Assembly (NCBI GenBank): GCA_964383905.1
Contig: CAYLJO010000198.1
Span: forward strand, 1 to 11,238
Direction of reading: 5' to 3'
From: CAYLJO01 sp964383905
Lineage (GTDB): Bacteria > Acidobacteriota > Blastocatellia > Pyrinomonadales > Pyrinomonadaceae
Length of the DNA: 11,238 nucleotides
Position numbers and translations under genes: made by a program. Under the pieces are notes generated by a model. The model was not told where the DNA came from and did no database searches. It worked only from the letters and a program-made list of their open reading frames with translations. Position 1 is the first letter of the stretch. Every line of letters starts with the position of its first letter. Below, in pieces: positions 1-6,871 of the stretch.

Positions 1-51
1 GGCTCAACCCTTCTTTGCGAGGAATTTAATTCGCAATAAAAACTGGTCGAA

Positions 52-1176
52 CTAGCTGCCCGAAGCATCATAAGCGGCGATGAATTGCGGGTCCCTCTTC
101 TTTAAATTCTCGTAATCGATCTTTTTGCTCCGCGTCATCAGCTGATAGGCAAAGGGTAAGGGACTGAGGTGCATGTAATCCCTGACGTTCTCGAACCACA
201 GGAGGCTTTCGTTAGCCGCCTCCTGGTACTCTTCGATCACCGGCTTTCGCACCCTTTCAAACTCACGCAGGGCAGACTCAACATCCGTGGCTGCCGCTAA
301 GCACTTGCGCAGCGTGATGGCGTCTTCGAGCGCCAGCTTCGTCCCCGACCCGATGGAAAAGTGGGCCGTGTGCAGGGCGTCGCCGAGCAGCACGACGTTC
401 CGGCAGCTCCAGTGCTTGTTCTTGACGTTGACGAAGTTGATCCACCTCGAGTTGTTGGATAAGAGTGGGTGACCGTGAAGGTCGTAAGCGAACACTCCGG
501 CCAGAAGGGCGCGCGTCTCCTCGTCCGACATCCGGTCAAAGCCTGCCTTCCTCCAGATCTCCTTACCACACTCCACGATAAAGGTGCTGGTCGTTTTATT
601 GAACTTGTAGGAGTGTGCGGTGAAGACGCCCGCCTCGTTCTCCCTGAACGTCAGCGTCAGCCCGTTGAACAACTGGTTTGTCCCGTACCAGATATACTTA
701 TTCTTCGCCGCGCTCAAAGACGGCCGAAAAAACTCGGCATACTTTTGCCGGACAGTGCTGTTGATGCCGTCCGCGCCGACCAGCAGATCGCTGCCTGCAA
801 AGGCGGCCGTCTCGGAAACTTCTGCGCGGAAGCGTAGATCAACGCCGAGGTCGCGGCAGCGACTTTGCAGAATGCGCAAGAGCTCGATCCGCGCGATCCC
901 GGAAAATCTGTTGCCGCGAATGGTGACCTTCTGATCACGGTGTACGACATCCACGTTGTCCCACGTCTCGAATCTGCCGGTAATGGAAACGTAGGACTCG
1001 TAGTCGTTCTCTTTCAGGTAAGAGAGGGTCTTATCGGAAAAGACCACGCCCCACCCGAATGTGTCATCGGGCGCGTTCCTTTCAAAGATTGTGATCTCAT
1101 GCGCCGGATCGGATTTCTTCATCAGGAGCGCGAAATACAACCCGGCCGGCCCGCCGCCGATGATCGTGATTTTCAT
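52..1176 (-). CDS. FAD-dependent aromatic (acyl-CoA) monooxygenase, VioD/salicylyl-CoA 5-hydroxylase-like
   Basis: Group A flavoprotein monooxygenase (p-hydroxybenzoate hydroxylase fold), expected to hydroxylate an aromatic ring with NAD(P)H and O2. Visible motifs in a 374-residue protein: the FAD-binding GGGPAG at residues 7-12, the DG motif (GADGINSTVR) near 134-143 and the second FAD motif (GDALHTAHFSIGSG) near 265-278. The stretch KNKYIWYGTNQLF near 158-170 resembles VioD and the N-terminal half of salicylyl-CoA 5-hydroxylase and 2-aminobenzoyl-CoA monooxygenase/reductase, as I remember those proteins. The latter two are about 770 residues with a C-terminal old-yellow-enzyme domain; this one stops after the monooxygenase domain. 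I chose the ATG at 1176 because the protein then begins MKITIIGGGPAG; a start at 1203 would add nine unlikely residues. It is the last gene of the minus-strand set, 108 bp after the acyl-CoA dehydrogenase. The family is sure; the CoA-ester substrate is inferred from neighbours. Confidence 0.85.
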   Translation of the reverse strand: MKITIIGGGPAGLYFALLMKKSDPAHEITIFERNAPDDTFGWGVVFSDKTLSYLKENDYESYVSITGRFETWDNVDVVHRDQKVTIRGNRFSGIARIELLRILQSRCRDLGVDLRFRAEVSETAAFAGSDLLVGADGINSTVRQKYAEFFRPSLSAAKNKYIWYGTNQLFNGLTLTFRENEAGVFTAHSYKFNKTTSTFIVECGKEIWRKAGFDRMSDEETRALLAGVFAYDLHGHPLLSNNSRWINFVNVKNKHWSCRNVVLLGDALHTAHFSIGSGTKLALEDAITLRKCLAAATDVESALREFERVRKPVIEEYQEAANESLLWFENVRDYMHLSPLPFAYQLMTRSKKIDYENLKKRDPQFIAAYDASGS

Positions 1177-1284
1177 GGATATATTTTGAATGGAGTGTCC
1201 CACAGATCGAGATGCAACTCCGGTCGTAGTTTCCGCTGCATGGCGGTCTGAGTTGGATTTTTCTCCTCAAGAGAGCCGGATGAC

Positions 1285-2496
1285 TTATTCCTTCAGGAGC
1301 TGGCCGGCGATCACCAGCTTCTGGATCTCCGACGTGCCCTCGTAGATACGAAGCGCGCGTATGTCCTTGTATAAACGTTCAATGATACTCCCGCGTACAA
1401 GGCCGCTGCCGCCGTGGATCTGGAGCGCGCTGTCTATGATGCGGCTGCCCGCTTCGGTGGCGTAGAGTTTCGCCTCGCTCGCCTCACGCGTTACACGCTT
1501 GGCGCCCGTATCCCTGAGATATGCCACACGGTAGACGAGCAGGCGAGCCGCGTCCAACTCAGTCGCCATGTCGGCCAATTTTTCTTGAATCAACTGGTGC
1601 TCCGCGAGTGGGCGACCGAACTGCCGGCGCGCCTTCGCATGCCGCATCGATTCATCCAGCGCGCGACGGGCCATGCCGCAGGCCGCCGCGCCCACGCTCG
1701 CGCGAAACGTGTCGAGCGTCTGCATCGCGAGGCGAAAGCCGTCGCCCTCGCTCCCGAGCAGGTTTTCGGCGGGCACATGGCAATCACTGAATTCAATCTC
1801 GCCGATCGGGTGAGGTGCGATCATCTCAGTGCGCGTGCGAAGCCGGAAGCCCGGCACCCGCGCGCCCACGACAAAGGCCGAAAGTTCTGCCCGCCCGTCG
1901 GCCCGCGATCCCGTTCTGGCGAACACCGTGTAGAAATCGGCCAGCCCAGCGTTCGAGATGAAACACTTGTGCCCGTTTATCACGTACGCGTTGCCCTCAC
2001 GTCGCGCCGCCGTCTTGATGCTCATCACATCGGATCCGGCGTCCGGCTCGGTGAGCGCGAAGGCGGCGATGGCATTACCCCTTGTGGCGCGTGAGAGCCA
2101 GAAGTCGCGCACATGTTCGGGCGCGGCAAGGCTGATCGCGTAAGTACCCAAGCCCTGCATGGCAAACGCCAGGTCAGCCAGCGACGAGGCGTAGGAGAGG
2201 GCCTCACGAATCAGACAAAGAGCGCGCACGTCCAGCGACGCGCCGGCGGAGGCGACCGCATAACGTAGGAGACCGGCCTGCGCCAGCGACTCGAGGAGCG
2301 CACGAAACTGCGCGTCAACATCATCCTCTTCGCCTGCGCGCGGCTCAATCTCATGAGCCGCAAAACCCGCGACGCTAGCCGCCAGGGTACGCTGCTCCTC
2401 GGTAAAGAAGGGAATTTCTTCGATTAAACGATCCATGAGAATGTTTGATTGGCGATTGCCGGTTTGCGGTGCGGAAGTTGATTCCAAATCTGTCAT
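1285..2496 (-). CDS. Acyl-CoA dehydrogenase
   Basis: FAD-dependent acyl-CoA dehydrogenase of 403 residues, the usual length, which introduces an alpha-beta double bond into an acyl-CoA and passes electrons to ETF. Visible motifs: first family signature ALTEPDAGSD at 147-156, flavin-contact region INGHKCFISNAG near 173-184, RQFGRPL at 291-297, QIHGGSG at 359-365, and IYEGTSEIQ at 384-392, in which E386 sits where medium-chain enzymes keep the catalytic base. The N-terminal 20 residues before a second ATG (2436) are polar and poorly family-like, so the shorter start is possible; neither start has a strong ribosome-binding site. It lies 63 bp downstream of crotonase C and 108 bp upstream of the monooxygenase gene. 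Its place in an aromatic-CoA cluster suggests it oxidises a ring-opened or dearomatised CoA ester rather than a simple fatty acyl-CoA. That substrate is inference. Confidence 0.93.
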   Translation of the reverse strand: MTDLESTSAPQTGNRQSNILMDRLIEEIPFFTEEQRTLAASVAGFAAHEIEPRAGEEDDVDAQFRALLESLAQAGLLRYAVASAGASLDVRALCLIREALSYASSLADLAFAMQGLGTYAISLAAPEHVRDFWLSRATRGNAIAAFALTEPDAGSDVMSIKTAARREGNAYVINGHKCFISNAGLADFYTVFARTGSRADGRAELSAFVVGARVPGFRLRTRTEMIAPHPIGEIEFSDCHVPAENLLGSEGDGFRLAMQTLDTFRASVGAAACGMARRALDESMRHAKARRQFGRPLAEHQLIQEKLADMATELDAARLLVYRVAYLRDTGAKRVTREASEAKLYATEAGSRIIDSALQIHGGSGLVRGSIIERLYKDIRALRIYEGTSEIQKLVIAGQLLKE

Positions 2497-2536
2497 CTCA
2501 AATTTGTGACGTGCCGGGAAGATGATTCAGAGTCCC

Positions 2537-2563
2537 GATCATAGATTGATCATCGCAGATCAT
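2537..2563. repeat. Three phased GATCAT hexamers in the spacer and stop codon of crotonase C
   Basis: GATCAT occurs at 2537-2542, 2548-2553 and 2558-2563, with start-to-start distances of 11 and 10 bp, about one helical turn each. The third copy overlaps the stop codon of crotonase C. It may be a protein-binding array or simply a decayed simple repeat, like those in the other spacers of this gene set. Confidence 0.5.
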
Positions 2564-3354
2564 TGATTAAACTTCGGCGCACGCTTTTCGATGAATGCTT
2601 CGTAAGCTTCGCGGTAATCGGGATGCCGCATACAGATGGCTTGCGCGTGCGCCTCGCTTTCCAGCGCGCCGTCGAGGCTCATCTCGAGTTCGCGGTTGAG
2701 CATCTCTTTGGTCATCGCGAGGGCAAATGCCGGACCATTTGCCATGCGCTCGGCGAGCGCGCGTGTCTCCGATTCAAGCTCACCGGCGCCGACCACCCGG
2801 TTGTAGAGTCCGATCCTTTCGGCCTCCTGCGCCGAGATGAAATCCCCCGTGTAAAGCAGTTCGGTCGCCTTTGTCAGTCCGACGAGGCGAGGTAGAAGGT
2901 AGGCTGCACCCATGTCCGCGCCCGAAAGTCCGACGCGAACAAAAAGGAAAGCGATCTTTGCCGTTTCGCTCGCGATGCGCATGTCTGCCGCGAGAGCGAT
3001 GCACGCGCCCGCCCCGGCGGTTGTGCCGTTCAGGCTCGCGATGACCGGTTTAGGAAGCAGTCGAATATTCTTCACTAATTCGCATGTCATGCGCGTGAAC
3101 TCCAACAGCCCCAGCATATCGCGCGAGAAGAGCCCGCCGATGATGTCGTGAACGTCGCCGCCCGAACAGAATGCGCGACCCGCGCCCGTGATGACGACTG
3201 CGCGCACCGATTCTTCCGCACGCAAGGCGGCGAACATGTCCGTCAACTCGCGATACACTTCGAAGGTGAGCGCGTTGAGACGTTCCGGGCGGTTCAGCGT
3301 AATGGTTGCCACATTGTCGCGCTCTTCGTAAAGAAAGCTATTCGGTTCGATCAT
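2560..3354 (-). CDS. Crotonase C: enoyl-CoA hydratase/isomerase family protein without the two catalytic glutamates
   Basis: Crotonase-fold protein of 264 residues acting on a CoA thioester. The oxyanion-hole elements are present: AFCSGGD at 61-67 and NGTTAGAGA at 109-117. The two glutamates that make a classical enoyl-CoA hydratase (rat E144 and E164) are replaced by C118 and R140 in my hand alignment. The segment VGLSGADMGA at 141-150 keeps an aspartate (D147) near where PaaG-like enzymes carry their acid. This sequence type resembles the crotonases found beside 2-aminobenzoyl-CoA or salicylyl-CoA monooxygenase genes. Isomerase, ring-opening hydrolase or another crotonase reaction is therefore more likely than plain hydration. 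The start at 3354 gives the standard N-terminus, but no Shine-Dalgarno is seen and the repeat-rich spacer reaches almost to the ATG. Family sure, reaction unknown. Confidence 0.9.
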   Translation of the reverse strand: MIEPNSFLYEERDNVATITLNRPERLNALTFEVYRELTDMFAALRAEESVRAVVITGAGRAFCSGGDVHDIIGGLFSRDMLGLLEFTRMTCELVKNIRLLPKPVIASLNGTTAGAGACIALAADMRIASETAKIAFLFVRVGLSGADMGAAYLLPRLVGLTKATELLYTGDFISAQEAERIGLYNRVVGAGELESETRALAERMANGPAFALAMTKEMLNRELEMSLDGALESEAHAQAICMRHPDYREAYEAFIEKRAPKFNQ

Positions 3355-3358
3355 AAAG

Positions 3359-3460
3359 GTAATCAGTCATCAGTAGCCAGTAGTTGGTGAGCAGTAATTA
3401 GTAAGCAGTGGTTAGCATCCGGCCGTTTGTTGTCTTTACCGATCACTGATGACTGACTAC
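3359..3460. repeat. Repeat-filled spacer with a long inverted repeat (CAGT/AATCAG words)
   Basis: The 106-bp spacer between the rid gene and crotonase C is built from variants of AGTAATCAGT. The outer ends form an inverted repeat: 3359-3374 matches the reverse complement of 3445-3460 at 15 of 16 positions, including 12 consecutive ones (3363-3374 with 3445-3456), around a loop of about 70 nt. Related words fill the spacer at 6815-6870. There is no U-rich tail, so I do not call it a terminator. It could be a dispersed intergenic palindromic element or an mRNA-processing or stability element. Confidence 0.65.
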
Positions 3461-3865
3461 TTATAGTATTGCGATCCCTTCGATCTCGACCTTCGCCTCG
3501 TCTTCGAGCAGGCTTTTGACTTCCACCAGCGTCATCGCCGGGAAATGCCCGCCCATACGTGCGCGGTAGCGCCGGCCCACCTCACGCGTGCGCGCGCCAT
3601 ACTCACGTTTGTCCGTAACGTAGATGACGAGCCGGGCGATCCGCTCGGGCGATCCGCCGGCCTCTGTTACTACCGTGATGACGTTGGCCAGCGCGCGGTC
3701 AAACTGTTCGACGAAATCCGCGCTGACGATTCTTTGCCGCTCGTCCCACCCGACCTGCCCCGCGATGAAAAGAGTCGCGCGGCCGGGCCCGGCCAGGACG
3801 CCGTTTGAGTAGCCGCGCGCCGGCCCGAGCGGTTCCGGATTGATGAAAGTGAAAGGTTGATTCAT
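3461..3865 (-). CDS. Rid-family (YjgF/YER057c/UK114) protein lacking the canonical arginine
   Basis: Small trimeric Rid-fold protein of 134 residues. RidA members hydrolyse reactive enamines and imines; relatives act in aromatic pathways, for example as aminomuconate deaminases. Family features: NPEPLGPARGYSNG near residues 9-22, the LFIAGQVGWD strand at 32-41, IARLVIYVTD near 76-85, and the C-terminal VEIEGIAI at 126-133. Where Escherichia coli RidA has the substrate carboxylate-binding Arg105 in its FPAR segment, this protein reads FPAM (M111), so it belongs to an arginine-lacking subgroup whose substrate probably has no free carboxylate in that position. A CoA thioester would fit, but that is inference. 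The ATG at 3865 gives a standard Rid N-terminus. A TTG at 3907 overlapping the SDR stop would add 14 residues. It lies 38 bp after the SDR gene. Confidence 0.9.
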   Translation of the reverse strand: MNQPFTFINPEPLGPARGYSNGVLAGPGRATLFIAGQVGWDERQRIVSADFVEQFDRALANVITVVTEAGGSPERIARLVIYVTDKREYGARTREVGRRYRARMGGHFPAMTLVEVKSLLEDEAKVEIEGIAIL

Positions 3866-3903
3866 CGGTTCATTCACTCGGCGAATTGATGGCCCAAAAT
3901 GAG

Positions 3904-4692
3904 TCAATGAAGGACGCTTCCGCCATCTACGTTGATGGCCTGGCCGTTGATGCCACGCCCCTCTTCGGAAGCGAGAAGCAGCGCGACTGAGGCGACCTCT
4001 TCCGGCTTAATGAGGCGGTTCTGTGGACTCATGCGCTTGATATCTTCGAGTATCTCGTCGGCCGCCTTACCTGTTTTGGCCGTGATGTTTTCAACGGCCC
4101 GCGTCGTCATGTCGGTCTCGACGTAGCCGGGGCAGATCGCGTTGACCGTAATGCCTTTCGCCGCCACTTCCAGCGCGACTGAGCGCGTCAGCCCGAGCAC
4201 GCCGTGTTTCGACGCGGCGTATGCGGAGATGTATGGCGCACCCGTCTTGCCCGCGATGGAAGCAATGTTGATGACGCGCCCCCACCCCTGTTCAATCATC
4301 CCCGGCAACGCGGCGCGCGTGCAGTAAAACGTGCCCGAGAGGTTGACGGCGAGATGACGCTCCCAGAGCTCGTCATCGGTTTTAATGAGCGGCGCGCTCT
4401 CGGCCACGCCGGCATTATTGACGAGAATATTAACGCGCCCGAAGCGCCCTTTCACCTGAATGAACGCCCGCTCCACGCTCTCTCTCTCCGACACGTCGCA
4501 CGGCGCGGGCATCGCTTCGACGCCGCAGGCCGCGCTAATCTCCTCGGCGACGCGGGCGACTTCGTTCGTGGTACGTGCGACGAGAGCGACGCGCGCGCCC
4601 TCACGCGCGAACGCGAAGGCGACGGCGCGTCCGATGCCGCGTCCGCCGCCTGTGATGAGCGCGATTTTGTCTTTGAGAACCTGTATGGCCAC
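3904..4692 (-). CDS. Short-chain dehydrogenase/reductase (3-hydroxyacyl-CoA dehydrogenase / FabG-like)
   Basis: Classical SDR of 262 residues, probably oxidising a 3-hydroxyacyl-CoA or related alcohol (or reducing the ketone) with NAD(P). Visible features: the cofactor loop TGGGRGIG at 14-21, NNAG at 92-95, and the catalytic set S145, Y158 and K162 (in the order INIAS then SAYAASK), then PGYVETDM near 188-195 and the C-terminal NVDGG motif. I chose the GTG at 4692, which shares one base with the stop codon of the diiron oxygenase gene and gives the usual N-terminus ahead of the first beta strand; this implies translational coupling. An upstream GTG at 4728 has a better Shine-Dalgarno (GAAGGA about 9 nt away) and would add 12 residues overlapping the upstream gene, so the start is not settled. 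The reaction is inferred from context. Confidence 0.9.
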   Translation of the reverse strand: MAIQVLKDKIALITGGGRGIGRAVAFAFAREGARVALVARTTNEVARVAEEISAACGVEAMPAPCDVSERESVERAFIQVKGRFGRVNILVNNAGVAESAPLIKTDDELWERHLAVNLSGTFYCTRAALPGMIEQGWGRVINIASIAGKTGAPYISAYAASKHGVLGLTRSVALEVAAKGITVNAICPGYVETDMTTRAVENITAKTGKAADEILEDIKRMSPQNRLIKPEEVASVALLLASEEGRGINGQAINVDGGSVLH

Positions 4693-5957
4693 TAATTGAG
4701 CGCGAACCCCGATGCGCTCTCCTTCCACTCGCGATGTTCCTTCATCTGACGGACGTACTTCGCGAATTCGCGGCCGGCTATGAATTTTTCGGGCAGCACG
4801 GTCTTGAGGTATTCCACGTACTGCTCCGGCATAATGGGTTGCCCGCCGATCTCCAGCAGATTACCGCGCACGTCGAAGGGCTGGAACATGACCTCTTCCG
4901 GCCCGCGCTTGCGGAAAAACTTGTTTGAGGGGAGAAAGATGAAGCCCTCAGGCTTCAACCCTTCCTTCGCCCCGCCGCTCGCGAGGATGTCGCTGATGAG
5001 CTTGCGTAGTTCGGGAACCGGAACGCTCCTGTGATGCACCTGCGCGATGGCGAGGTTGGTGTTGTCAATCACCGATTGCACTTCGTCAATGTACTCGGCC
5101 TGCGACTCCCTGTTCGGCTTATCTTTGAAGCCGAACAGTACATTGGTCTCACCGCCGAGCTCGTTACCGAACATCTCAAGGCCGCGCGGGTACCACTGGT
5201 TGACGGCCCGCTGAATGTCTTCGATTGAATACTGGCCTTCGCCCTTCGTCGCCGCCGCGGCGATTTCCTTCAAGAGCTTACGCCCGGAGCCCAGGTGGAA
5301 TCCTTCCTCGGAGAACATTGGCCCCATCGAGCGCGCCACGGGGGCGTAGGCGAAGACCTTCTGCATGTCGAGCTGATACTTGCCGACGAGATCAATCACG
5401 GTGGCGTAAACCACGTTATCCAGAAAGTCATTAAACTCGATGTTGAAGGCGTCGAGCACGTGCGTGCCGAGTTCCATGCTGAGGAGCTCTTCGATGGTCT
5501 CCGCCGCCACATCCGAGTGGCCCGACTTCTTCCACGAGGGGTCTTGATCGAGCACCCAGAACATCTGGTAGGCGTGGCGCAGCTCTTCGGCCATGATGCG
5601 TAGGACGGCGAACTTGGCTTCGTCGCTCGTCGCCTTCTCCAAAGTCCGACGGTGCTGCTGGATCGAGCCGAGTTCCGTCGAGCACTGCGCCTTGATAATG
5701 TCGCGCGCCGTGTAGAACATATTGCCGTGCATGTCGACCGCGCGCTCAAACTTGGGCCGCCCGGCAAAACGCCCGTACTCGATAAGCTGCGATTTCAGCT
5801 CGCCGATCTTGGCGACGAGCTGAAATGGCCTCTGGCCGGGGAAATATTTCTCCCAGTTCCGTTCGAGAATCGATATCTCCGGAAAATTATGGCGTTGCCA
5901 TTCAACGATCGCCTGATGATATTGCGGGCGGATGGTCGCCGTCGTAAAGTTAGCCAC
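4692..5957 (-). CDS. BoxB/PaaA-type diiron ring-epoxidising oxygenase (benzoyl-CoA 2,3-epoxidase-like)
   Basis: Non-haem diiron oxygenase of about 421 residues; BoxB is about 473. BoxB adds one oxygen atom across the 2,3 bond of benzoyl-CoA. Residues matching the BoxB iron ligands are all present, numbered from the chosen start: E95 in CSTELGSIQQH, E125 and H128 in AEELRH, D189 in VIDLVGKYQL, and E218 and H221 in SEEGFH. The C-terminal region (FRKRGPEEVMFQPFDVRGN) also resembles the BoxB tail. I chose the GTG at 5957 because GGGAG lies 8 nt before it and the protein then starts MANFTTATIRP. The in-frame ATG at 6029, overlapping the previous stop as ATGA, would make the protein translate a palindromic spacer. 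The start of the SDR gene overlaps its stop. No BoxA reductase gene is in view. The diiron family is firm; the substrate could be benzoyl-CoA or a substituted form such as a hydroxylated 2-aminobenzoyl-CoA. Confidence 0.85.
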   Translation of the reverse strand: MANFTTATIRPQYHQAIVEWQRHNFPEISILERNWEKYFPGQRPFQLVAKIGELKSQLIEYGRFAGRPKFERAVDMHGNMFYTARDIIKAQCSTELGSIQQHRRTLEKATSDEAKFAVLRIMAEELRHAYQMFWVLDQDPSWKKSGHSDVAAETIEELLSMELGTHVLDAFNIEFNDFLDNVVYATVIDLVGKYQLDMQKVFAYAPVARSMGPMFSEEGFHLGSGRKLLKEIAAAATKGEGQYSIEDIQRAVNQWYPRGLEMFGNELGGETNVLFGFKDKPNRESQAEYIDEVQSVIDNTNLAIAQVHHRSVPVPELRKLISDILASGGAKEGLKPEGFIFLPSNKFFRKRGPEEVMFQPFDVRGNLLEIGGQPIMPEQYVEYLKTVLPEKFIAGREFAKYVRQMKEHREWKESASGFALN

Positions 5958-5965
5958 TTCCTTTT

Positions 5966-5972
5966 CTCCCTC
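5966..5972 (-). promoter_or_regulatory. Ribosome-binding site deciding the start of the diiron oxygenase gene
   Basis: On the minus strand GAGGGAG lies just upstream of the GTG at 5955-5957, with 8 nt between GGGAG and the start codon. This is better than anything before the upstream ATG at 6029 and supports the shorter protein. Confidence 0.6.
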
Positions 5973-5984
5973 TGATTGACATCG

Positions 5985-6014
5985 GTTCCGAGTTAAGAGC
6001 TCTGAACCCGGAAC
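5985..6014. repeat. 30-bp near-perfect palindrome between crotonase B and the diiron oxygenase gene
   Basis: The left 15 bases (5985-5999) match the reverse complement of the right 15 (6000-6014) at 13 of 15 positions, centred on GAGCTC. A further CGGAAC copy follows at 6016-6021. Its base composition and words differ from the neighbouring genes and from the CAGTAATCAG-type spacers. It could form a long hairpin in the transcript or be a dimeric protein-binding site; with no U tract, a simple terminator is unlikely. Confidence 0.65.
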
Positions 6015-6025
6015 ACGGAACTTAC

Positions 6026-6814
6026 TCATCGACCTGTGAAGCGAGGCGGGCGCTTCTCCAAAAACGCCCGCAGTCCTTCGTGCGCGTCTTTCGATTCGAA
6101 GCAGCGCAACTGCGCCTCCAGCTCATACTGAAGCATTCTTTCCAAACTCTCGTGGTCGCTCATATAAACCGCGTGTTTCGCCGCCGCGATTGATACGGGC
6201 GGCGCCTCGCGCAAGCGCTCTGCCAGGCTTCGCGTTGCCGCCTCCAACTCCGCCGGCGGGACGACGCGATTGACCAGGCCGAGTCTCAAAGCCTCCTGCG
6301 CGTCTAAGGGATCGCCCAGGAAAAAGAGCTCGCAGGCTTTGTTCGGTGTCACCAGGCGCGGCAAAAAATAGGTCCCCCCCCAGTCCGGATGAAAACCTAT
6401 CTTGACGAACGATTCGCTGAAAGTTGCATTTTGTGAAGCGATGCGCAGGTCGCAGGCCAGCGCAAGGTTGAGCCCGGCGCCGGCGGCCGGCCCGTTGATC
6501 GAAGCGATTACGGGCTTGGCCATCTGTCTGATCGCCATCACCACGCGCCGCGCCGCACCCAGCAGACGCGCGAACTCTTCCGTATCCTCGCGCTCCATTA
6601 ACTCTACCGTGTAAGCGACATCCCCGCCCGCGCAGAAAGCGCGCCCCGCGCCCGTAACCACCACCACGCGCACCCCGCGGTCGCTCCCTGCGTGCTCGAG
6701 TATTTCAGCCAGGTCGCGACGCATCCGCCCTGCAAATGCATTGAGCTTCTCAGGGCGGTCCAGCGTGACGGTCACGATGCCCGCTTCTTCGACAACTTTA
6801 ATGTGCTCGTACAT
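6026..6814 (-). CDS. Crotonase B: enoyl-CoA hydratase/isomerase family, PaaG-like
   Basis: Crotonase-fold protein of 262 residues. Oxyanion-hole motifs are AFCAGGD at 59-65 and NGPAAGAGL at 107-115. The classical hydratase glutamates are replaced by N116 and K138 in my hand alignment, while the HPDWGG segment at 142-147 supplies D144, the position where PaaG-type delta3,delta2-enoyl-CoA isomerases carry their catalytic aspartate. I therefore expect double-bond isomerisation or a related ring rearrangement rather than simple hydration. The C-terminus ends in the usual EKRPPRF motif. The ATG at 6814 gives a full-length family N-terminus but has no visible Shine-Dalgarno, because a repeat-rich spacer begins immediately upstream. 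It follows crotonase A by 56 bp and precedes the diiron oxygenase gene by 68 bp. Family certain, exact reaction inferred. Confidence 0.92.
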   Translation of the reverse strand: MYEHIKVVEEAGIVTVTLDRPEKLNAFAGRMRRDLAEILEHAGSDRGVRVVVVTGAGRAFCAGGDVAYTVELMEREDTEEFARLLGAARRVVMAIRQMAKPVIASINGPAAGAGLNLALACDLRIASQNATFSESFVKIGFHPDWGGTYFLPRLVTPNKACELFFLGDPLDAQEALRLGLVNRVVPPAELEAATRSLAERLREAPPVSIAAAKHAVYMSDHESLERMLQYELEAQLRCFESKDAHEGLRAFLEKRPPRFTGR

Positions 6815-6818
6815 GGAA

Positions 6819-6871
6819 GTAGTCAGTTATCAGTAATCAGTTAAAAGCCGACTTGCTGACTACTGATAACT
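6819..6871. repeat. Nested inverted repeats (TAGTCAGT/TATCAGTA) in the crotonase A-B spacer
   Basis: Two overlapping inverted repeats occupy the spacer: 6819-6826 pairs with 6856-6863 (GTAGTCAG/CTGACTAC), and 6825-6835 pairs with 6861-6871 (11 of 11 bases). They share words such as CAGTAATCAG with the spacer at 3355-3460, which marks both as copies or relics of one repeat family. The right arm runs into the first base of the stop codon of crotonase A. Confidence 0.65.

Noticed and set aside
15..36. 6-bp hairpin (TTGCGA/TCGCAA) just after the monooxygenase stop, as an operon terminator
   Set aside because: In the direction of transcription it is followed by AGAAGGG, not a U tract, and the stem is short.
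469..837. Plus-strand open frame of 122 residues inside the monooxygenase gene
   Set aside because: It is antisense to a gene with clear FAD motifs and shows no recognisable domain.
1414..2094. Plus-strand open frame of 226 residues opposite the acyl-CoA dehydrogenase
   Set aside because: Antisense frames stay open easily in GC-rich genes; the minus-strand reading carries both acyl-CoA dehydrogenase signatures.
3866..3907. Longer Rid protein from a TTG overlapping the SDR stop
   Set aside because: The extra 14 residues are not family-like and no ribosome-binding site lies before the TTG.
5958..6029. N-terminal 24-residue extension of the diiron oxygenase from the ATG overlapping the crotonase B stop
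   Set aside because: The stretch would translate a 30-bp palindrome, looks unlike protein, and the GTG at 5957 has a well-placed GGGAG.
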